NCBI GenBank assembly: GCA_010909165.1
Contig: MU008161.1
Location: 496,001 to 560,000 of the forward strand
From: Anthoceros angustus
Taxonomy: Eukaryota > Streptophyta > Anthocerotopsida > Anthocerotales > Anthocerotaceae
Length of the DNA: 64,000 nucleotides
Reading direction: 5' to 3'
Position 1 is the first letter of the stretch. The number at the start of each line of letters is the position of its first letter. Shown here in pieces: positions 56,690 through 64,000 of the stretch. Below the pieces are notes generated by a model that saw only the letters and a list, made by a program, of their open reading frames with translations, was not told where the DNA came from and did no database searches. The position numbers and the translations under genes were made by a program.

Positions 56690-57226
56690 TCACGCAGCGG
56701 GTTCTTGAGGTTGACAGCCCAGAGTGAGCCGACAAACGCGCCACTGAGGCAACACACTGGCTCCCATGGCCTGGTAGAATTTGATGGCATTTACGTTCCA
56801 GTCGAGAATGCACCAGTCCAGGCTGCTGGCCCCCTGCGTGGCTGCGTGGTGTGCCACAGTGCGCAGGAGCTCGGTGCCCAGGCCCTTCTTCCGGTGCGCC
56901 TCCCGCACGTACAGGTCCTCTATGAAGAAGCCACGCTTTCCCGAGAAGCTAGAGAAGTTGGGGAAGAAGAGAATGTAGCCTGCCACCACGCGATCCGGGT
57001 AGAGCGGTGAGCGGAACGAGTCCTCAGACTCCGGGTCATCGCTCACCTCCAGTAGCAATGCCGTGGGACCCTGGAAGGGAGGCAGCTTGAACAAAGCCTC
57101 CTCCATCTCCTCATCTTTCAGCAAGCATTCCTCGGTCATTTTCACATACACGGCGAACTCCCGAACTAGGCTACAAATGACGTTCACGTCTTGCTTCGTT
57201 GCAAGCCGGACTTGGGGCTCTGCCAT
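56690..57226 (-). CDS. GNAT acetyltransferase, NATA/diamine acetyltransferase-like
   Basis: Intronless, 178 residues. It has the GNAT fold with VRLATKQDVNVICSLVREFA at the start, VVAGYILFFPNFSSFSGKRG, FFIEDLYVREAHRKKGLGTE (the R-K-K-G-L-G acetyl-CoA pyrophosphate loop), then LDWCILDWNVNAIKFYQAMG. This is closest to plant NATA1/2, which acetylate ornithine, tyramine or diamines, and to animal SSAT. Length is slightly shorter than NATA1, which has a longer N terminus and insertion. Substrate is undetermined. Next upstream gene is on the same strand, 327 bp away, with no sign of linkage. Confidence 0.92.
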   Translation of the reverse strand: MAEPQVRLATKQDVNVICSLVREFAVYVKMTEECLLKDEEMEEALFKLPPFQGPTALLLEVSDDPESEDSFRSPLYPDRVVAGYILFFPNFSSFSGKRGFFIEDLYVREAHRKKGLGTELLRTVAHHAATQGASSLDWCILDWNVNAIKFYQAMGASVLPQWRVCRLTLGCQPQEPAA

Positions 57227-57552
57227 TGCAGCCTGCGGAGGAGGAGGAATGCGGGTTCTGGACTGTGGGATTTCTCGTTTCCATAAATTATGACAAGAAA
57301 ATTACTTCTTTATTCAGGCTCGCGTCCAAATGTAGGACACCAACACCTCTCTCCTCACACTTGCCTGCTTCTTCGGACTACACTCTCAACGACATTGTGT
57401 CTGGCACTCGACATGGAGTGCAAAAAATTGTGACGCAAAACTTTCTCCGTCTGTCAGCTCCAATGAGGCAGCCAGGGGCGCGGTTGCTCCTACGGAACCT
57501 GACACGGCACTGCATGACTTAGGACTGGTCATGGAACTCGGAACTGTGTAAT
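57227..57552. other. Spacer between acetyltransferase and E2 gene
   Basis: Promoter of the acetyltransferase and 3' UTR of the E2 gene. Nothing else seen. Confidence 0.4.
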
Positions 57553-59555
57553 CTACAAGGTCAGATCCTTAGGGTCCTCAATGATGCCCGCCAATGTTTG
57601 CAAGAAAGCTGCTAACTCGGCACCGTAGATGATTCGGTGGTCTGCTGTTACGTTCACCTGCAACCTCTGTTGAGTTAGTAAGCTCGCCTAAGAAAAGTAC
57701 GATGCTTGCAACAAGTTTTGGAGGACAAGCAGATGCAGGGTTTTGGGCTTTGTCATCACCTGCATCTGGCTCTTTACACCGAAAAGGCCTCCAGGAGCTG
57801 CCACCACTGTTGGTCGAGACGCGCCGACGGCCATAATCGCACCCTGTAACAAGCAAGCCCGGTTAGGGATATCCTGCTACAACCAACAGCAATAAGTGAG
57901 CTAGGGTGCGCCACAGTTGGAGGTACTCACGGCACCCGGCGGAAGAATAGCATCAAATCTGTCTACACCAAACATCCCCAGATTCGACAGAAAGAAAGTC
58001 CCTGCGGGCCAAGACACAGACACAGGCAGCATCAGCTTCATGTCATGGCTATGAACTGGAAGCATGACAGGTAAAGGCATGCCTAATCTCGTACCAGAGT
58101 TGTATTCTTGAGGCTGCAGCTGCTTAGCACGGGCCTTGTCCACCAGCTCTTTCCACTTGCGGGACAGAGAGTAGATATCGATCTGCAGTTGCGTCACATC
58201 CACTGTTCAGGCTACGAAGGGAGCAGCGATAGACATCTTCCTCGCCAAGTGCTCCACCATGCGGGACCAGATTCAGAGTTCAAGTTACCTTGTCCGCATC
58301 CTGAAGAACTGGTGTCAAAAGGCCTCCATCCATGGCCACAGCCACAGCAACATTAATGTTGCTGTTGTATGTGAAGCTCTTACCATCCTTGCAACTGGCA
58401 TTCACCACCGGGTGCTTGGCCAGGGCCAGGGCAGTGGCCTTGGCCAAGAGAGCGGTCATGGTGACACCCTTGGACTTGATCTGCTCACATGCAGAAAAAC
58501 GAAAGCCCGTCACTCCATGTGCGGTTCAGAGCTAGCAAAGTCAGACAGCAAACTGGTGGTATACTCACCTTCTTGTACAAGGCGTCCAAGGCGTCCGTCT
58601 GAATGGTGTACCCGACTCGGAAAACAGGGACTGCTAAACTGTCCACCATGTTCCGGCTCACAGCACCTTGCATGGCGGTAAACGGTACAGTGGTGCCTGG
58701 AACCACGGCGGCCGCGGCGGGAGCGGGAGCAGGTGCGGACTTGACAGCAGCAGCAGGAACAGGCGCAGCCGGAGCCGCAGCCGGGGTAACCAGAGCAGCA
58801 ACCGGAGACGTCTCAGCGGACGGCGTCCTCCCTGCCGCAATCTCCACATCCGAGGCCACAATTCTTCCCAACGGGCCGGAGCCGGCCACAGTCGCCAAAT
58901 CCACCTTGAACTGCTTGGCCAGCTTTTTGGCATACGGCGTGGCAACGATTCTCCTCCCGCCCTCGGCCGCGGGGTGCGCGGACACCACCACGGGCGCGGC
59001 AGGCGCAGCAGCAGACGCGGCGGGGGGAGGCGGGGGCGGGGCCACAGCCTCCTCCTTCACCGCCGGAGCGGGAGCAGCAGCAGCAGCAGCAGCGGCAGGG
59101 GCAGAGGATTTGGCACCCTTGGCCTTGGCCTCTGCAATCTCCTCCTCGCTCTCGGCCAGCAATCCTATGGCCGTGCCGACGGCGGCCACCTCGCCCTCCC
59201 CGACCACAATGGCAGCCAGGTAGCCGTCGTAGAACGTCTCTACGTCCATGTCCGCCTTGTCGGACTCCACCACCACCACGCTCTCGCCCTTGCTCAGCTT
59301 CTCGCCCTCCGACTTCACCCAGGACACGATCTTGCCCTCCGTCATGGTGCTGCTCAGCGCAGGCATGAAAATCTCGCGGATCTTGGACTCCACCACCAGC
59401 GCCGAGCTCCTGCGGCTGGCCCTCCGGACAGGCACCACGGCTGCATGCCCCGGCCTGAGGCCGAGGAAGGGAGACTGCGCAGACGCGCCAGCCGCGCTAG
59501 CCGCGCCGGCATTGCTGCCTGCCAGGGCCTGCATGCAACCGAGCGAGGCCGCCAT
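57553..59555 (-). CDS. Plastid pyruvate dehydrogenase E2 (dihydrolipoyl acetyltransferase)
   Basis: Transfers the acetyl group to CoA in the plastid pyruvate dehydrogenase complex, feeding fatty acid synthesis. Six exons, 59555-58569, 58480-58289, 58182-58095, 58001-57931, 57843-57760, 57657-57553, give about 508 residues. Order: an Ala/Ser/Arg-rich transit peptide (about 1-55); one lipoyl domain with the lipoylated Lys in ESDKADMDV; a long Ala/Pro linker; the E1/E3-binding domain (ATPYAKKLAKQF, VAGSGPLGRIVASDV); another linker; and the catalytic domain (LSRKWKELVDKAR, GTFFLSNLGMFGVDRFDAIL, GAIMAVGASRP). The latter ends with the active-site region VTADHRIIYGAELAAFLQTL. Single lipoyl domain and this signature separate it from mitochondrial E2. 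Complete. Confidence 0.96.
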
Positions 59556-60076
59556 GGCGAGCTGTGCAAGCGAGCAAGCGAGCTGCCGAGCGGCCGAGCT
59601 GCCGGGCAGGCGAGCGAGCGAGGAGCTGGTTGGCAGGAGACGCGTACCAGCCCCTCACATAAATGCTGCCTCCGCTCTGCTACCTCCGCCTACTCAATCG
59701 GGTCGGGCAGGTAAGTGAGCTCTCCTGCCAATAAGGAAAACAGGCCTTGGGCCCGCCGTCACTCGCATCGTTGTTTCAACCCCTGCATTTTTCGATTCGG
59801 ATCACCACCAATTTCTGACGCCTGGCGCCTGCCTCCTTGGCACTCTGCACCTCGGATGGCCAATTCAACGGAACCGTAACTAGACCTACGATTTGCGTTA
59901 CCGTTTTCGTTATCCGACATAGAATGCTCCAAACAGAAGAATCTAGGGTGGACTACACTTCGTCGTCCCCGGACACAATCATATATTACACAATAGGTAC
60001 CACAATAAATTATGTTCCACACCAACTTCATAGTATCACAAGACTATAGATGAGCTTCAATTCCTCATAGCTTTTA
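59556..60076. other. Spacer; E2 promoter
   Basis: Upstream region of the E2 gene and 3' UTR of the F-box gene. No gene seen. Confidence 0.4.
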
Positions 60077-62420
60077 TCAATACTGACCGGTATTCCACAA
60101 CCAGCCCACTGTCTTCTCGGCTTCCATGGAGCCATGATCTCTAGCTATTTTGAACCTGCAACGTCGGGCTTCAGGTCAGATCCATACGCAACTCTATCTA
60201 CAATACACACGCCTTAACTTCCATTGGTGATTGAGATTAACCCACCATTTCACAGCTTCAGAGTTGTCGGCACCATCTATGCCTTCTCCGTCCAAGTACA
60301 TGTAGCCCAGCATCATCTGCACGAGTCACCGGTTAGGACCAGAGACACGAGTCGCTGACCAGCCAGTGTTAATGAAAGCTTACGCTGAAGGAAACGGAGA
60401 TAAACGTACCGCAGCCGCCCCACATATCGAGGCATCAGGCTCATCTTCATGCTTGGCAGCCCTCTGCAACCACTTCAGCGCCTCTTGACAGTCACGCTGC
60501 CAGACATATGACCCACGGTAGTAGCTCTCACCCAGCTTGTATTGGCTTGCCTGTGCGAGAAGGAAAAAAACATTTAGAGGAGAGTTTCTTCCCCAAAAAT
60601 AATGGGTAATGTTGTCCCGGAGGAGCACATTTCTGCTGCTATGTACAAGGATTGAGACTTCACACAAGCACCTGGTGGCCCTTTCTAGCAGCCTGCTTGT
60701 ACCATGTGAGGGCTTTTCCCTTCTCTCCACATATCTCCAGCTCTTGCGCAACAAGGACGATGGCACCCAGATTTCCTGCGTCAGCAGCACACTGGAGAAC
60801 AAAGGGGATTCGTTGCTCTGTCTTGGATAGGCTCGCGTGGGCACGAGGTGGAGCTTTCATATGGCTTGCCAGAGACCGATACCGGATAGTAAGTGAACGA
60901 AGAGTGATCTGCACAGCAGCAGATGCTTGGCAGCTTGAGACTAGACCATGGCTTGCCGCCAAAGCTCCTCATGCCTCGAAAATAAAAGTCTCACAACCGT
61001 GACAATCCATCCAGAAGCTGATGTTACCTGATCCTCACCAATGAGCAGCTTCCAGTGACGACAAACCGCAGCACATGAGCTCAGATCTGTGAAGGATAAA
61101 AAGGCAAAGATGTTCTGCAGTAATCCTCCTGGAAGGCAGTCCATGCCGGAAAGACCAAACTCCTCCTCCATTAACTCAGTGCCTACGGCACTTCCTGTGG
61201 CTTCCAGCTTCAGCCTCTTCGAGTCCGTGAAATCTGCAGATTCTGGCAGGGACACTGGCACCGCATCTGTTGCCAGGGTTTCGTGCAACTGCAAGTTCTC
61301 CTGCACATGCTCTTGAAAGGCGTGCTCTTCACAAAATCCATCCTCATGCAATCCTTGTCCTCTAAAAGATTGAAGCACATTCTCAGCCTCCTCTAGCTTG
61401 GGCTCAATCACACGGTCTCCAGCATCCCCCACTGCTTGGAAATTATTCGCTACATCAGCAACCTGGGCAGCATTCGATTCCCGCAGCTTCCTTTGGAAGT
61501 TCAAAACAGTCCTGGGACTGATCTTGAGACCACCCCTGCCTACGAGCCTCGGGCCGGAATGCTTCCTCCCCTGCTGGTTCTCAGGTTTACCGGTCTCACA
61601 TTTCTTTACAGTAAGCACTTTGTGCTGATACTTTGGGCGAACAACACAGCAAAACCCCACGCAGGCGGCCTTGCTCCCTTGATCTACATGAGACGTCTTG
61701 CCCACTCCTGCAGCGGCAACGTTCGAGGTCACAAAGCGCCTCACGATTAAAAAAAAAACACCAAGACAATGGCAGAAGACTCCTTACCGTGCCTAACACG
61801 AGCACCACCGGAAGTTACAGGCCATCGTTTTCTCTCTACACTCACTTCCTCCAAACATGCCCCGTGCTTAAAAGTGTCAATCCGGAAGCTAACCTTCCCG
61901 ACCGGAGATCGAACCGTGACATCCCGGGATTCACACGAAGAATCGCTCACCAAAACCTTGCACACCGCACTCCCACACCCCGAGGCTGCTGACTGCGACA
62001 AAGCATAGTCGGACACGACGAGCGCGTCACCCCGCACATCCGGAACCCCAGCCATCTCTGCTGCTCTTTCATTCACCTGCAAGCGCGGGAACCAATTTCA
62101 GTCCCCGCGCTGCGCAGATCTGTTGTCTGCGCCGGTTTCCAGCATCCCACTCGAAATTCCAGCGCAAAAAACGGACTCACATGCAGCTGAAGATGCGCCA
62201 TCCAAAAAAGAGTGGAGGAAGAGCCCCCGATGTGGCGAAACGCCATGCTGAAAAGCGGCGCTCCAGGAGTGCCTTCGATCATGTCCAGTACCCATGCCCC
62301 CATGGCTTGCGTCATCCAAGCCTGTCCATGCTCCGCAGCGCAGCCCCATTCCACCTGCTGCGGCACCTGCAGCTTCAGGAGCGGCTGGTGAGGTGCCGCA
62401 GGTATCAGAGTGGCCCGCAT
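60077..62420 (-). CDS. F-box protein with Sel1-like repeats
   Basis: A probable SCF substrate receptor. Seven exons: 62420-62181, 62076-61788, 61707-61028, 60908-60672, 60550-60410, 60316-60246, 60155-60077, all in phase, about 578 residues. The N-terminal 250 residues match nothing I know. A basic region (SGPRLVGRGGLKISPRTVLN) follows. Then comes the F-box, LPGGLLQNIFAFLSFTDLSS, CAAVCRHWKLL, and last Sel1-type helical repeats (YKLGESYYRG, EALKWLQRAAKHEDEPDAS, MMLGYMYLDGEGIDGADNSE, AVKWFKIARDHG). Sel1 repeats serve protein binding. The first ATG is uncertain: the frame is open a further 26 codons upstream without ATG, so a 5' exon may be missing. Use of the acceptor before ATCACTCTTCG is chosen because alternatives meet stops. 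Confidence 0.8.
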
Positions 62421-64000
62421 GGCGTCCAAAGGCGCAAAATCATAGCCACCGCTGTTGTTGTAGCCCTCCCGCACGCTCAATTCCACACACCATTGCACAC
62501 CATGGAGTCCGCTTCACAGCAGACAGGCAAACACGATCCGCGGGCGCCAGGCCCTACCACTTCACCCGGCTCCCAGTAGGGAGCCCAAATGCGACTGATG
62601 CCACAGCCCACTCTCTCACAGCACACCGGGCTCGGCCGTGCTGAGATAGCGTGTGCTCCATTGCATCATCCAGACGGGCACGATTAACAATCGAAAGAGA
62701 AAATACTTAACATGTAGACACTGATGAGTAGGTACGACGGGCCTAAAGGCATAAAGAATCGTTCGACGACAAGGATGCGCGTAACGTCACTACCTACGTA
62801 CGAAGGGCAGAGTCTGAAAATTGCCCTTGCGAACCAAAATTGTCCATGCTTTCGGTTTCATATCCGTCGTTTGCACAAAGACATGCGACGCAGCCGTTGC
62901 TGCTGGACCCGATTCACTGAAGGAAGAACACCCACGGGCCGATGGCCAACGGATAAGACACAAGAGGCTCTGAACCGCGGGTTTCGACGACGAGCACCTC
63001 GGACCTACATGTCATTGTGGACAAAAAGCTTTAGATGCGGAGGGCAAGGGCAAACAACCATCTGCTAGCTTCGAAGGGGTTGCGGAGGAGGGCCTTACAG
63101 TAGGAGGAAGCCACACTTGCCAAGCTCATGCTCCTCGGCTGCCAACTAGGTTCGACAGGATGGACTGGCTGACTTCGCTTCTAGCGTAACCGCAGGATCA
63201 ACGAGATCGATAGGGCAAATCCGCATGGGCAAACCAGTGGTGGAATAACAGTCTCTTCCTGCCCCAAAGCCACCATCTAGGTCCGCCTACGGCCTTTCTG
63301 GTTCGCAACAATCCTGCCAGAGTCCCAGGAGGGAGGATCAGTGAGGATGCGACCTTCCTCATAACAGAAACTCCAGCATGAAACAATTTAAGAAGGACAG
63401 CCACAACCGTGGCTGGGAATCAATGTTAGCAGTATTGCCACCTACCGCATAGGGAAAACTAGAAAGTCCTAGAGGCTTAACCCAGGATGAACTAACAATT
63501 CTTGGCAGAATGGATGTACAATGATCCACTTAATGCTCCGTCACTTACAATACCCAAAAAGCACTAACGCATTAGCTCTTCCGCTTTTCTGAAGAACTAA
63601 CACACCCAGGATATACTAGCAGCCCAAGCCGAAGAGGTCAGAACTCACTGGTCTGCTAGCTGCCCCACCCCACATGGAATACAGACACCACCCTTTGATC
63701 GCAATCTCTCCCAGGGGCACAGTCTCGACCAGGCAATCAAGCACCAATCCCAAAAGAACGACACTGCACCCTTTCTTTCAAAGCACATTCATGACACTAC
63801 GAAGAGGAGAAAAGGGAGCAGACATCAACAGGTCAGAAGAGAGCTAAAGTTCTATACCTCCTACAGCATCAGCAGGCTACATGTGCAAAGTGTGACAAAG
63901 AGCAAAGCTTTTAATGTCCATCAAATGGACAAAGAGAACATAGCTAGGCTTCAAGAAACCCAATCACAACACATCTGCTAATCGGGCTCTAGCATTTGCT
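62421..64000. other. No gene recognised to the end of the window
   Basis: Upstream region of the F-box gene, then mixed sequence without supported coding exons, RNA genes or repeats. It may contain introns or UTR of a gene outside the window. Confidence 0.35.

Noticed and set aside
58668-59714. Plus-strand frame of 348 codons over the E2 gene
   Set aside because: Low-complexity Gly/Arg/Ser antisense shadow of the Ala/Pro-rich linker and lipoyl domain of the E2.
1-64000. tRNA genes, CRISPR arrays, bacterial promoters or terminators
   Set aside because: No cloverleaf-compatible stretch with TTCRA loop and split internal promoters was noticed, and the sequence is nuclear plant DNA.

Overview
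The window is nuclear DNA of a green plant. Typical plant genes carry many short (about 80-150 bp) GT-AG introns: an STP-type sugar transporter, a membrane steroid-binding protein, a legumain-type phytocystatin, an NHX5/6-like exchanger, a one-lipoyl plastid E2 and a PLS-class PPR gene. They sit between retroelement and DNA-transposon remnants and simple tandem repeats. The PPR style and an H2A with an SPKK tail suggest a seed-free land plant (bryophyte or lycophyte grade). That placement is inference; no marker in the window settles it.

Layout. 1-1.4 kb: 3' end of a sugar transporter. 1.6-2.9 kb: a decayed pogo-type transposon with matching terminal inverted repeats. 3.4-7.3 kb: two tandem copies of a scrambled Ty3/gypsy fragment. 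8.4-16.2 kb: a gene cluster of homogentisate dioxygenase (+), a conserved coiled-coil protein (+), a membrane steroid-binding protein (-) and a NIPP1-type FHA protein (+). 17.5-33.3 kb: a repeat-rich, gene-poor tract with PIF/Harbinger remnants, minisatellites, palindromes, a mutated 18S rDNA piece, a 5S-like piece and a 1.4-kb tandem duplication encoding an unrecognised membrane plus charged-repeat protein. 33.5-42.3 kb: RAE1 (-), a 5'-truncated LINE (+), an H2A variant (+), a conserved plant protein of unknown function (-) and a phytocystatin (+). 43.3-47.5 kb: an NHX5/6-like antiporter (-) with introns of U12 (AT-AC) type. 48.9-55.2 kb: a duplicated NHX fragment fused to the head of a giant PPR gene with 15 near-identical 312-bp P-L-S modules. 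55.4-62.4 kb: an intronless bacterial-looking gene (+), a GNAT acetyltransferase (-), plastid dihydrolipoyl acetyltransferase (-) and an F-box/Sel1 protein (-). From 62.4 kb to the end I see no gene.

The genes are ordinary housekeeping loci and form no operon. Two divergent pairs probably share promoter space: steroid-binding/NIPP1 (505 bp) and unknown protein/cystatin (268 bp). The most interesting points are the giant homogenised PPR array with its start taken from a duplicated NHX segment, the U12 introns of the NHX gene, the duplicated membrane/charged-repeat ORF, and a pattern in which duplicated copies differ mainly at CAG/CTG sites and homopolymers. That last pattern suggests systematic consensus errors and cautions against over-reading single-base frameshifts here.
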